From assembly GCA_963555705.1 (NCBI GenBank), contig OY743168.1, positions 20,466,139-20,530,138 on the forward strand: DNA of 64,000 nt, read 5' to 3'. This stretch comes from Ligustrum vulgare (Eukaryota; Streptophyta; Magnoliopsida; Lamiales; Oleaceae). Made by a program: the position numbers and the translations under genes. How positions within the stretch are numbered: the stretch's first letter is position 1; every line of letters starts with the position of its first letter. Under the pieces are notes generated by a model. It had not been told where the DNA came from. It worked only from the letters and a program-made list of their open reading frames with translations, and searched no databases. Positions 11,361-22,437 of the stretch are shown in pieces.

Positions 11361-12170
11361 TCGTATACTTCACTACATCTTCACTCCAATCCTAAAAAAA
11401 TGGCCAATTCTTATACCCGGCATAAAAGAATTCAAGCTTCTAGTCTCAATGAGTTCTAGGAATTTTCGTTAAGAATTTCCCACGCGAACGAGCTAATAAG
11501 TAATGAAACCCAATAAAAACTTCTTGATAAAAATAAGACAGTGAAATAAGGCAAAGTCAGCTATGAACCCGTAAGCTTTATAGATCAAGTAGAAAGTAAC
11601 CATCAACAGTCATGAGTTTGGAACCAGTTGGCATAGAATGATATCTAAGCAGTTAAGAATGTCAACAAAGAAGTTGTGAAGAGGAAAGCAGAGACAAGAC
11701 TCAGTTGGGAAACAAACATGGTAATAAAACCAAGAGGAGACTTGAGAGGTCTCTGATCCCCATCCATAGCTAATAAAATCATAGTCCTTGGATAAATGAA
11801 ACCTAAATTCAAAGTGTATTCATCCTTGAAAATGCTCCAATGTGAGAAATTTTTTCTAGAGATGTTGAATAGTTATAGTAAATGATTCGCACCCTCGAAA
11901 TAAAGAGCCTTGAATACTGGAAGAAAATCACCTAGAGCTAAGTTAAATCACACCATCTTTGTAATTGGTAAATGCCTCTTTTTCTCTTGAAGTTGTCGGA
12001 ATTATTCGTAATAAGATATTGGGAAGCAACTTCAAAAGTTGAGGTTTAATAGTATAAACAACCTCTTTAAAGCAAGTTAAATTCCGCTCAGTAATGACAG
12101 CCTCACCTACGTCATCACCACGCTCAAACTTCGAAGTATCAAAACTTCGTGATGTTTTTAACCTGCAAAG
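11361..12170 (-). pseudogene. Gypsy-type gag-like relic interrupted by copia element 1
   Basis: On the minus strand, 12140-11990 encodes FERGDDVGEAVITERNLTCF followed by VVYTIKPQLLKLLPN. Further on come GKFLTKIPRTH and FFYAGYKNWPF...DWSEDVVKYT. The style fits the 'putative gypsy type transposon' gag-like domain (Pfam Transposase_28), though I can only judge this by eye. After DVVKYT the frame continues at 5213 (TFKFSDPRIEH) if the copia and one TCGTA are left out. There are many stops and frameshifts. Alternative: another plant transposon-derived protein. Confidence 0.55.
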
Positions 12171-13150
12171 TCAGCTGAAAAAACAGTCAAATACAAGAAA
12201 GACGGAATCTCAAAAATTGTTTTGACACGCCCCATGACCCAACTTGCACGACGAGTTGGAAATATTGGCCCCAGCTCGTGGTACGAGATGGGTAGCAAGG
12301 AACCTTGCTCGCCATGCAAGCTGGGATTATTATAGTAGAGTCACTCTCATTCCTCTCACTTTTAGTGAATAGACCAAGAAAATTAGTACGTTTGAACCTA
12401 CTTAAACAGCTCTAAGCATACAAGAAAAGAAACTCTTATCCAAAGGAATGAAATACCAAGAAAAAAAGCTTACCTCAAGTTAGAGAGAGAAAAACTTCAA
12501 AGGAGAGAAATGGAATGAGAGAAACGGTGAAAAGTTGTAGCTATTTATTAGAAGGATTCCAAGTTTTTTCCTGCATATGTGATTTCATCTGCATTGTACA
12601 AAATTCTTTTGTACAGTTAAAATCACTGATACTCGAAAAAGAGGACAACTGTAAATGGGTTAAAATTAGATTTAGAACATAATTACGAAAGAGAAAATTA
12701 CATTCACACCTACATTTCAACTTCATAATTCAAAATTAAAATTTAAAACCTTTTTAGTAAAAAATCAGGTCTTCATTCAGTTTTTTAATATGAATTTTAA
12801 ATTAAAATAAACCAATTCAATACATCCCACCCATCTCACACTCAAACCCTAATTTATCTGATTTCACACTCCCCCCCCCCCTCTCATCCTCTCTCCATGA
12901 ATCACACCCCATCCCCATTATTCCCACCACGCCTGCAGTGACACTCAACCATCGTTGCTGAACAAGATAGCATTGCTGCACCGAAAAATCCTTCCCACGG
13001 AGCCTGTGCGGCAATGTCAGACGGTATTTAGCTTCGAGCGTTTCTTTACGAGGTCTGTCGGTTCTGCGTCTTCTTCACATGTTGGCTGTCAATGCTACAT
13101 CTTTTTCGTGCAGCGCAACAATTGCTGGATCTTGCGGTCGAAGATGGTGT
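12171..13150. other. Non-coding repeat DNA
   Basis: No credible gene. Around 12255-12325 there are name-like imperfect palindromes (AGCTCGTGGTACGAG, CTTGCTCGCCATGCAAG) in the same style as family C. A C10 run lies at about 12872. Short frames at 12541-13014 carry no domain. Confidence 0.35.
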
Positions 13151-14515
13151 TGTCGTTACATTTTGTGATTTGTGATCGAAAAATAAGTCTTGACCTCTAT
13201 CCCCTGTCTGGTCGCCAGTTTTTGTGATTTTTTTTTTTTTTGCCAATTTTTTATTTCTCTACAGTGTAAAACAGTCCAAAATTGTAGGCGATAAAGAGCA
13301 ACAATGTTGTGGGCCACCGGGAAGTCAAAGAAATCGTACCAAAAATTGGCAAAAATCGACGACCATACAGAGGCTTAAGAGTCGTTCTCTTCGTGTTTTG
13401 GTTTTGAGTTTTCTATTTTCAGTGTTTATTTTGAGATTTCTGAAAATGTGTTCTTTTTGTGATTTTGAAAACTGTTTCCTAAAACAGAAAATTGAAAAAT
13501 ACGTTTAATTTGAAAATTTCGAGAATCATTATTTTGTAATGTTTTGTATGTAAAAAAAAAGTTGATAAGTTTAATTACAATAATTTTTAGTTTCAGTATA
13601 TCAATCGGCATTATATTCAACTAATATTTTGTTACTCTAGTAATATTTCATGTCATACCTAAAAAAAGTAATAAACAAATAATAAATGTGCAATTATAAA
13701 TTTGAAATTAAAATGAATATTTCATTACTTTATGGATTTTAAATCACATGTGGTGTTAGCTACTACAATGGATAAAGAGTTGCAAATTCACCCAAGTGGC
13801 TTGAGTTCGAATCTTATTTCTTACAAATTTATGTAAAAATTTTGTAATATGTATTTTAGGGGGGGAAAAACATCATTTCTCTCATTGGGTGGAGTTGAAG
13901 TTGAACACAGAACCTCCAGAGGCAACAGTTGAGCAAGGAATTACATCGTGAGAGTAAACAGTTTTCCATGTTTTTGACATTTGAGCTTGTTTGTGTAGAA
14001 AATGAACAAAACGACTTTTTGTTGTTTGCGTTTCATTTGTTAAAAAAAATCGTGTTTTGGAAATCCAATTTTCAAAAATAGTTAAGTAAACGCGTTTTCA
14101 GTATTTTCAAAAACTCAAAATTATAAATGGCCTAAAAACAATAAAGAGAATGGGGCCTTAATATTTGTGATTTGTGATCCAAAAATAAATTGTGACCCAT
14201 TAATTTGATCATTTCTGACAAAAAAATTGTGACCTGTAAATTTTAATTAGTGATCGAAAAATAAACATGATCAAATAATTTTAAAATTTGTGATCGAGAA
14301 ACTAATCGCGACCCGTAAATTTTGTGATTTGTAACCGAGAAATAAGTCATAATTTTTAATATTTTTGATTTGTGTTATCAATTAATTTGATAATTTGTGA
14401 TCGAAAATAAGTCGTGATCTATAAATTTGTAATTTGTGACTAAGAATTCATTCGTGACCAAATAATTTATAATTTGTGACTAAGCATAAAGTGTATAATT
14501 GTGACCTTAACCTAA
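13125..14515. repeat. Dispersed TTTGTGATTTGTGATCG-motif repeats
   Basis: The phrase TTTGTGATTTGTGATCGA(A)AAATAA(G)TC(G)TGACC recurs in degenerate form at least eight times, near 13165 and then densely at 14165-14500. The pattern resembles subterminal repeats of a CACTA or Mutator-like element, but terminal repeats and a target duplication were not found. No transposase is visible. Confidence 0.55.
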
Positions 14516-14960
14516 TTAATTAATTATTTTTTTATTTAAAACTTGATTTTTGAAACAAAATACCAAATTTCTTTTACTTAAAATCCTATCTTTCAAAACC
14601 CCTGTAGGTGCATTTATCCTATAATGAAACATTGAAACAAGCTATTGGGATCCCCGAGCTCAAAGACCAGAAGAACCGTTGGGCCAAAAAAGCCCTGTAC
14701 CAAAAACCCATTTAGCCACCATCGGCCCAAAATTGACATGGATTAAAGCGCAGACTCAAGAAATTAATAAGGAAATAACCATGATTGAGTAACCAGCATG
14801 GAAGGTGGCAGATGGAGGCCTCAATTTGATCAATCGCACATATCGGACCGATGAATAGCCCCTTTCAGAATGAAGGATAAGTAAGTTACCCCAATGTTTA
14901 GCAGAATCATATATGGTAAATAATAGAATAAAGAAAAATATGTATATCTGAATTCTGATG

Positions 14961-15554
14961 CAGGGGCGGACCCACATAGGAGCTCGGGACACGTGTCCCA
15001 GTAAAAATTCTACCATTGTTTCTTTAAAAAAAAAAAACAGTTGATTCTTGAATATAGTCATTACCTGATTCCCTAAAATTATATTGAATTATTTGAAATT
15101 TTAGGACTAATATGTGTTTACAATTATTTATTTGTTTGTTTGTATCAGTTTTGGAAAAATATTTTAAGCGTAAATTCACTTCTTCTAATAAGCAAAGTAA
15201 TGAAAATGAAGTTAGAAATGAAAGGGTTGAGGAACTTGGTGAAGAAACTGATGTTGAAATTGAAGATATGTCTCAACGTCGGGGATAATGTTGGGGATCG
15301 ATGTTAGGAGTGACACTCTTGAATTTGATGTAGCAAATATTAAGAAGGATGTGTACTTAATATTGACAATGATGTAATTATGGAACGTTATCAAAGTATG
15401 AAAACGCGTAGAGAACAATTGTAATAAAATTTCAAATACTTTTTCATTTTTCGATCTTCTTCCTAAAAAAAAAATTTCGGGAGCAGCCTTTATAGACCAT
15501 CGGCAAAAATACAAATCGTGTCTCAATACTACAAAAAGTCTGCGTCCGTCACTG
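14961..15554 (+). mobile_element. hAT deletion derivative (TTF/MYM-type transposase relics)
   Basis: The ends are CAGGGGCGGACCCA and, reversed, CAGTGACGGACGCA, the terminal repeats of a common plant hAT group. The 8-bp flanks TTCTGATG and ATACGATG match at 5 of 8 positions, so the duplication has decayed. Inside, 15140-15285 encodes LEKYFKRKF followed by an acidic stretch, like the N-terminus of plant zinc-finger MYM-type-1-like hAT transposases. Positions 15379-15424 encode ERYQSMKTRREQL and a stop, like their C-terminus. The catalytic middle is deleted. Confidence 0.8.
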
Positions 15555-15659
15555 ATACGATGGTAGGACAAAAACTTGTATAAAAGGTGATAAAGAAGAA
15601 TAACGTGGACAAGTAGTTGTGAGAAATTTCACACGAAATATGACTACTCAATCTATCAC

Positions 15660-16003
15660 TTAACCATAAATATACATCAATAATTAGTAAATTTTATATA
15701 TTTAAGGAATAAAACAAAACACACTCGTTTCATAATTAATTAAGTTCATGATATGTTGAAAAACTGATTAAATAAAAGAACGTTTTGGAGTTTTTAAGTA
15801 GATTTTAATAAAAGTTGATGAAATATCTAATTGAAAAATTAATGAAAGATGTGATTTATAAAATGCGATTGAAAATAAGTTTTAGAAAATGGGGTCGAAC
15901 ATGACTAAGTAAAGAGGAACAATTAATAACACAATTTATTTTGAAAAAAATAAATTATTTTTGCCTTATAACATACGCATTTAGAGACAATGAAACAACA
16001 TAT
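15660..16003. repeat. Left end of segmental duplication block A
   Basis: Aligns with about 53240-53460, for example GAGGAACAATT(A/T)ATAA followed by ATTTTTGCCT. The homology resumes at 22438 after copia element 2, which interrupts the block. Positions 15779-15890 look like a MITE absent from block B. Confidence 0.6.
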
Positions 16004-16464
16004 TGTAAGGATTTTAATCAATTATGTGGGCTTATATGTGAATTATTGTGTATTCAATAAAAGGCTATCAATTTGGTTAAGCCCAATTAAAGTGATCTAA
16101 TAAGGATTTAATAAACATCGGGCTTTAATGCATCTAATTAAATGTATGGGCTTTTATGTGTAGATACCAGGCCATTACCTAATTCATGATGGGCCGGATT
16201 AGGTTAAATGGCAATTCAGTTTATAAAGTCGGTTATGGTCCCTGAATCCTACGTACTGTTCATCTTGTCTGACATCCCATCATCAGAGAGAAAATAAGGA
16301 CTACGTATCGATTTAGAAGATCAAAACACCGTCAAATCGTTTATCGTGAATCACGTTTGATTAAGGTACGCTTCCGCTTCAGTTATTTAATTCTTGATAA
16401 TTCCAACATGATGATTTTGGATCCTGGATAAATAATTTATCTGTGGAAATAAATTTTACTAACA
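16004..16464 (+). repeat. 5' LTR of copia element 2
   Basis: Starts TGTAAGGATTTTAATC and ends TTTTACTAACA. The TATA-like CAGTTTATAAAG lies near 16215. It is preceded by CATAT and followed 2 bp later by the primer binding site. Confidence 0.95.
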
Positions 16465-16466
16465 AG

Positions 16467-16479
16467 TGGTATCAGAGTC
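16467..16479 (+). promoter_or_regulatory. Primer binding site of copia element 2
   Basis: TGGTATCAGAGTC is complementary to the initiator Met-tRNA 3' end with one likely mismatch (T for C). It lies 2 bp past the 5' LTR. Confidence 0.9.
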
Positions 16480-16949
16480 AACATCGTGTTGAATTATCAG
16501 ATCAATTTTATGTAAAACCTAATTATGTATATGCGAAATTAAGCTTTCAAAGTTGAACTTTGTATATATAAAATCGGCCTTAACTGGATTAACATTCAGA
16601 AATCAAAGTCGGATGTTCATGTACATATGTGATTTGAGAGTATGGTGTATGGTTTTTGAATCTGTGGATTTCTGTATGTGTATATATCGTTCTCTCTGCC
16701 ATATGAGTTTCTTGAATTTTGGTTGGTGGAATTGGATGTTATGAATTAGAGGAAACACGCAGATACAAAGTGGATTTTCGTGTGTATATACATGGCCGTT
16801 GGGTTATTAAATATGGTTATGGGATTATGAATATTTGAATCTGTTTTTGGTTGAATTTCGTTTGGGTACCGTTCTGGTGTTGGGGTTTGCCTTTGGATGT
16901 TGTGGATTGTGGTATTTGTGGTTGAGATTGGTGTGTGGATCCGGTTGGG

Positions 16950-17150
16950 GATGAAACGCCGCGAGCTGCGCGTTGCTAGCGGCGGATTTTAGCCGCGTTG
17001 CAGGCGCTGAGCAGCGACGGACGTGACTGCATTCGCGGCGTCAGAGGGCGCCGCTCGGTGGAGATGAACCGCCAGCGATGGATGATGCCGGCGCTGCACG
17101 TGCTGGATTTGTGGCGGCGGGGGCGGGATAAACCCTAGCTGCTGTGTGGT
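16950..17150 (+). other. GC-rich block in the copia leader
   Basis: A sharply GC-rich patch (runs such as GCCGCGTTGCAGGCGCTGAG) in AT-rich surroundings. Element 1 has a GC-rich patch at the matching place (10300-10510) with little obvious sequence identity. It has no convincing coding frame. It could be a captured host fragment or a fast-evolving leader segment. Confidence 0.45.
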
Positions 17151-17229
17151 CGATTTTAGGGCAAGGGGCTTGTCTTTGAAATTTGAAGTCTTCAGGGACT
17201 ATTGTGCAATTTTTGGGAAATTATGTAAA

Positions 17230-17870
17230 ATTCCACATCTGGTCCCCCTGTTTGCTTGGTATTTATGTTTAAAATCTAAAGTTATGAAACCATTTAAGTT
17301 GGCCCCTAAAGTTATGGAATTTTATGATTCAATCCCTGAGGTTTGAAATTTTTTCAATCCAGCCCCTAATGTTTGAGAATTTTCAAAATTGGTCTCTAAA
17401 GCTTGAAAATTCTCTAATTTGGTCCCTTAAAGTTTGAAAATTTTCATTTTCAGTCCCCTAAAGTTTGAGAATTTTCTAATACAGCACCTAAAGTTCTGAA
17501 ATTCTCTAATTTGGTCCTCTAAAGTTTGAAAATTTTCATTTTCATTCCTAAAGTTTGAAAATTTTCTAATTAAGTCACTAAAGTTTGGAAATTTTCAAAA
17601 TTGGTCCTTAAAGTTTGAATTTTTTTTAAATTAAGTCCCTAAAGTTTGGGAATTTTCTAAATTGGCTCCTAAAGTTTAAATTTTTTCAAAATCAACCTTT
17701 AAAGATTGAAATTTTCATATTTTGGCCCTCTAAAGTTTGATTTTCTTTCAAATTGGGACCTAAAGTTTGGAATTTCTCAAAATTGGCCAATAAAGTTTTG
17801 AGAAAATTGTAATTTAAGTCCTTCAAGCTTAAAATTTTACAGAATTGGCCACCAAAAGTTTAAGAATATT
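17230..17870 (+). repeat. Leader array of AAGTTTGAAAATTTTC-like units, element 2
   Basis: About 15-18 degenerate units, roughly 35-40 bp each, with consensus CCTAAAGTTTGAAAATTTTC followed by TAATTTGGTC. Longer than the homologous array of element 1 (9780-10180), so unit number has changed since the copies split. No frame is kept through the array. Confidence 0.85.
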
Positions 17871-18089
17871 GCAATTAGACTCTCGCAACTTAAGGATTGC
17901 TTTATTCTAAAGTTTTGAATTCTATAATTCAAATCCTAAAGTCAAATATAGATGCAAATCAATGAATTTCAGTCTCAAATCTTGGTACATCGGAATCTTT
18001 TGAGAAATATAATATTCGAAAGTAAGTTAGTTGAAGCAACATGTTGCCAAAGCAACCTCTCTTGTGGATATTAATTAACTTTGAATATT

Positions 18090-18500
18090 AGAAGGTATTT
18101 GTGTGTGTGTTATTCATTGCGGATATTGATCGGCCCAAAGGAAGGTCAATATTTGGCTCGAATTTCACGTGCACCTGTTGTGATAAACACGTGGGAATTA
18201 TTTGGTTTAACGTGTGACCAATAAATCGGTCCAAAGAAAGGTTTATTGGTTAACATGTCTTATTGCCAGTGTTTGATCACTACACTAAGGGAAAATTAGG
18301 TGTTTGTGTGTTATCTCATGCGGATATTGATCGGCCCAAAGGAAGGTCAATATTTGGCCCGAATTTCACATGAACTTGTGGAGATAAATGCGTGACGGTT
18401 ATTTGGTTTTTACGTGTGATCAATAAATCGGTCCAAAGAAAGGTTTGTTGGTTGACATGTCTTACTGTCAGTGTTTGATCACTACACCAAGAGTACCACT
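18090..18500 (+). repeat. Leader tandem duplication, about 201 bp, in copia element 2
   Basis: Two copies each contain GGATATTGATCGGCCCAAAG (starts 18121 and 18322) and AATCGGTCCAAAGAAAGGTT. This is the same duplication as at 9133-9600 in element 1, which shows common descent. Confidence 0.85.
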
Positions 18501-18659
18501 TACAAGTCAATATTTCTGTCCAAAGACTAAATATTGATGTTGTGCTAGGTATCTTGTGATGGGCCCTACCATTATTTGAAAATATGATTTGCATAATAAG
18601 GTATTTATGTGAGCAATTTTATTTAAGTGTTCTCTATTCAGTTTCAAATTCTGCTAGTA

Positions 18660-19400
18660 GTAAATCTACAAGCTCAAATTTAATCCCTATATTTATGGAA
18701 TAAACTTCAAGGATCAAGACAAGAACATTAACTTTTCGTTGGCTGCATCGATCTAGACCGTGTACTAAGGATTGAGTAACCTACTCCTCTTACGGATGAA
18801 AGTTCATCTAATCAAATGAGGAACTTTGAGAAGTGGGATTGCTTAAACTACGTGAGTCACATGATCATTAAGTGCGGCATTCCGGAAGCCTTTAGTGGCA
18901 TAGTATCTAAGGAGGTAAATGATGCCAATGAATTCCTTGCCGAAATTAAGAAATGTTTTGTGAAAAACGATAAGGCTGAAACAAGCACGCTTATGCAAAG
19001 CTTGATTTCAATAAAGTATAAAGGTAATGGGAAAATAAGGGAGTACATCGTGTAGATGTCTCACACTGCTTCAAAACTTAAGGAACTAAAACTCGACTCG
19101 TCTAATGACTTGCTCGTGCATTTGGTATTGATATCGCTTCCTGCACAATACAGTTAATTTAAGGTTAGTTATAACTGTCAAAATAGAAATGGACTCTCAA
19201 TGAGCCCATTTCATAGTGTGCAACTTCTTATACAATTCATTCAATTTAAGGTCAGTTGTAACTATCAAAGGTAGAAATGAACTCTAAATGAGCTCATTCT
19301 ATTTAGTGTGCAAGAGGAAGAAAAGTTGAAGTATGACAGAACTGAAAATTTTCTTTACTTGGCAAACACCTCTAAAGATAAGGGCAAGAAAACAAATAAA
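18660..19400 (+). pseudogene. Copia element 2 gag (UBN2-type) pseudogene
   Basis: Plus-strand text gives FEKWDCLNYVSHMI, CGIPEAFSGIV, LMQSLISIKYKGN and LKLDSSNDLLVHLVLISLPAQYS, matching element 1 and plant copia gag. A near-89-bp tandem duplication (copies near 19161 and 19248) is shared with element 1. The nucleocapsid zinc knuckle is deleted. A stop at 19053-19055 and later frameshifts end the frame. Confidence 0.82.
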
Positions 19401-19409
19401 GATCATACA

Positions 19410-19640
19410 TAATACCAACTAAAGCAGCTACTAAAACACCTTATGAGCTTTTTGACAGGCTTAAAGCTTAGTCCAAAGCATTTCTACATTTGGGGATGTC
19501 CAGCTAAGGCTAGGCTTTATAGGCCACATAAAGAAATTGGACTCCAAAACAGTTAGCATCTGCTTTATTGGTTATTCTAAGCGTTTAAGGGGCTATTAAT
19601 TTTATGATCCCACACTTAAGTCAATTTTTTGAAACGGGAA
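19410..19640 (+). pseudogene. Copia element 2 integrase tail
   Basis: Begins at the deletion junction with the ACCAACTAAAGCAGCTACTA text that encodes PTKAATKTPYEL in element 1, then KPSLKHF-like and FIGYS-like residues. Protease and the catalytic integrase domain are absent. Confidence 0.78.
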
Positions 19641-19959
19641 ATGCAACATTTTTTGAGGAAGTTGAGTTTGGGGGGAGAAATAAGGTTAGAGATATTGTCT
19701 TTAAGGAATAAGTTGAGGAAGGATCGGTTTCGATTCCTATTATTGCTTTTGACAACGTGCAAGTTTTTATGCATGTCATTGATCAAGAAGCATATTCGGA
19801 ACCTCAACTAGACAATGTTGAAGAACCTCCCATCCAAAATAAAGTAAATTTCGGAAGTACAAACTCAACAACCTCAATAACTAAAGCCATTAAGGAGATC
19901 CATGAGAGAAGGGAAAAAATGCTATTCCGGATAATTTAAATAGCATTTCTCCAAGAACA

Positions 19960-21640
19960 TAAGGAAATAATGGAATGGTGGAAGATGGTCCAATCAATTC
20001 CATCAAGCCATGCAAGGTTCTAATTCTCAAAAGTGGATTGATGTCGTAAATAAGGAGTATAAGCATATGCAAGACAATAAAGTTTTGGATCTTGTCCTAT
20101 TACCAGAAGGTGCGAAGCCCATTGGTCTTAAATAGATTTTTAAACCAAGAAGGATTCGAAAGGTAATGTGGAAAGATATAAGGTTCGTCTTGTATCTAAG
20201 GGCTTTACACAGAATGATGACATTGATTATAAAGAGACTTTCTCTTCGGTTTCAATGAAAGACTCTTTCAGAAAAGTAAGGTTGTTGCACATTTTGACCT
20301 CGAGTTACATCAAATGGATACTAAGGTGGCGTTTCTCAATGGTGACATTGATGTGACGATCTATTTGGTGCAATCAGAAAACTTTGTGTCAGTAGACCCA
20401 AAGCTAATGGTTTGCAAATTAAAGAAATCCATTGTGTACTCAAGCCAGCTTCCCGTTAAGGGTAATACAAATTTCATCAAGCAATTATCTCATTTGGTCT
20501 TGAGATTAATGTTGTTGATGGTTGTGTGTATTACAAGTTCAGTGGGAGTAAGTATATTTTCCTGATTTTATATGTTGATTATTGCTTGCCACTAATGATA
20601 TAGGTATGTCACATAAAATTATGAGATTTTTTGTCAAGGAATTTTGAGATTAAAAATCTTGGTGATATCTCTTTTGTATTAGGAATTCAGATATACCGGG
20701 ATTGTTTTCGGGGTATTCTTGAATTGTCACAAAAGGGCTATATCGATAAAGTACTTAAGAGGTTTGGCATGCAAGACAGTAAATCAGGGGACAGCCCTAT
20801 CGCTAAGGGAGACAAATTTAGTCTCGACTAATGCTCGAAAGGTTATCTTGAAGTTAAAGAAATGCAGAGGCTTTCATATAGTTAAGCTATAGAAAATCTG
20901 ATGTATGCTCAAATTTGTATGCGTTCGGATATTGCATACATTATTGAGATACTAAGGAGATATTTAAGTAACCCTGGGATGGATCATTTGGAAAGCAGCC
21001 AAACATGGGTTATAAGGTATTTAAAGAGAACAAAGGATTACATGCTCACATACAGAAAATCGGATCAGTTGGAGATCATATGGTATTATGATTCCGATTT
21101 TTTCTAGATGCCAAGAAAGTAAAGGATCCACATAAGGCTACATTTATCTGCTGGTTGAAGGAGCTATTTCCGGATGGAGTGCTTAACAGACACTTTAGCT
21201 TCTTTCACTTAGCAGCACAGTTTGTAGCAATTTTGGGGGCATCTAACTATGGAATATAACTGCGAAATTTTGTCACTGGGCTGCGTATTCTGTACGGTAA
21301 AGAAAGACCACTAAAGTTATATTGTGACAATAACTCAGCAGATTTATATTCCAGTAACAACAGGAGCTTGAATAAGTCAAAATACATTGGCATAAGTTCC
21401 TGGTTGTGAAGGATACAGTTCAGAGTGGACACGTGTCAATAAGAGCACATTGGGACAAACTCCATAATTGCGGATCCGCTTACTAAAGTATTACAACATA
21501 AGGTCTTTCATGAGTACATTACTCATATGGGTGTTGTATTTCTTAAGGATATTCGGTTTCAGTGGGAGTTTGTATTTTGGGTGCATTAGACACATTTATT
21601 GTCATTTTGGATACAGTTTAAAGTTAAAGTTATTTACAGC
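19960..21640 (+). pseudogene. Copia element 2 RT and RNase H pseudogene
   Basis: RT landmarks are WIDVVNKEYKHMQDN, VERYKVRLVSKGFTQ, MDTKVAFLNGDID and FEIKNLGDISFVLGIQI. A small deletion near 20580 turns the catalytic YVDD into YVDY. RNase H shows YLKRTKDYMLTYRKSDQLEI, a DSDF site near 21095 and YCDNNSA near 21325. Frameshifts and stops interrupt it. It is clearly the sister of 5993-7600. Confidence 0.87.
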
Positions 21641-21976
21641 TGTAAGGTTTCAGGTTTATTATCTCTGAACTCTTTTGAGGATGATCTCACTAAAGTTGGA
21701 CCAGTTGGAAATAGGCATGTTGAAGATCACATTACATGTAATTTCCATGCTACACATCCATACTTGATCCATGTCATTCAGTTATGTCGATATACGTGAC
21801 CATTGAAGGTTTAGTTACGATTAATGTAGCGAAAGCCGCTTTGATCCTATGTTGATATAATTGATGGACCGGATTGTTTGGGGATGCATTCAGTAATGAT
21901 AGCAAAATTCTGAGTACTCATAAGGTTATGATTGATACACAATTGTAAGGTTACACATATAGCCCAAGTGGGAGAT

Positions 21977-22437
21977 TGTAAGGATTTTAATCAATCATGT
22001 GGGCTTATATGTGAATTATTGTGTATTCAATAAAAGGCTATCAATTTGATTAAGCCCAATTAAAGTGATCTAATAAGGATTTAATAAACATCGGGCTTTA
22101 ATGCATCTAATTAAATGTATGGGCTTTTATGTGTAGATACCAGGCCATTACCTAATTCATGATGGACCGGATTAGGTTAAATGGCAATTCAGTTTATAAA
22201 GTCGGTTATGGTCCCTGAATCCTACGTAATGTTCATCTTGTCTGACATTCCATCATCAGAGAGAAAATAAGGATTACGTATCGATTTAGAAGATCAAAAC
22301 ACCGTCAAATCGTTTATCGTGAATCACGTTTGATTAAGGTACGCTTCCGCTTCAGTTATTTAATTCTTGATAATTCCAACATGATGATTTTGGATCCTGG
22401 ATAAATAATTTATCTGTGGAAATAAATTTTACTAACA
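21977..22437 (+). repeat. 3' LTR of copia element 2
   Basis: Same length as the 5' LTR with six substitutions. It ends 314 bp before the ERF-A stop codon, on the downstream side of that gene. Confidence 0.95.

Larger units (their letters stand above)
16004..22437 (+). mobile_element. Defective Ty1/copia element 2 (young)
   Basis: Two 461-bp LTRs (16004-16464 and 21977-22437) differ at six positions by my count (about 1.3%). A perfect CATAT target duplication lies at 15999-16003 and 22438-22442. Primer binding site, polypurine tract (AAGTGGGAGAT before 21977), leader, gag remnant, integrase tail, RT and RNase H occur in order. Protease and the integrase core are absent, with the same junction as element 1 plus a further loss of about 100 bp that removed the zinc knuckle. 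The coding parts carry stops and indels, so it must have moved with proteins supplied in trans. Confidence 0.95.

Noticed and set aside
13745..13830. tRNA-derived SINE
   Set aside because: There is a GAGTTCGAATC B-box-like word, but no convincing A box at the right spacing, no target duplication and no tail.
17230..17870. CRISPR-like array
   Set aside because: Units are degenerate, have no unique spacers of constant length, and sit in a plant retrotransposon leader.
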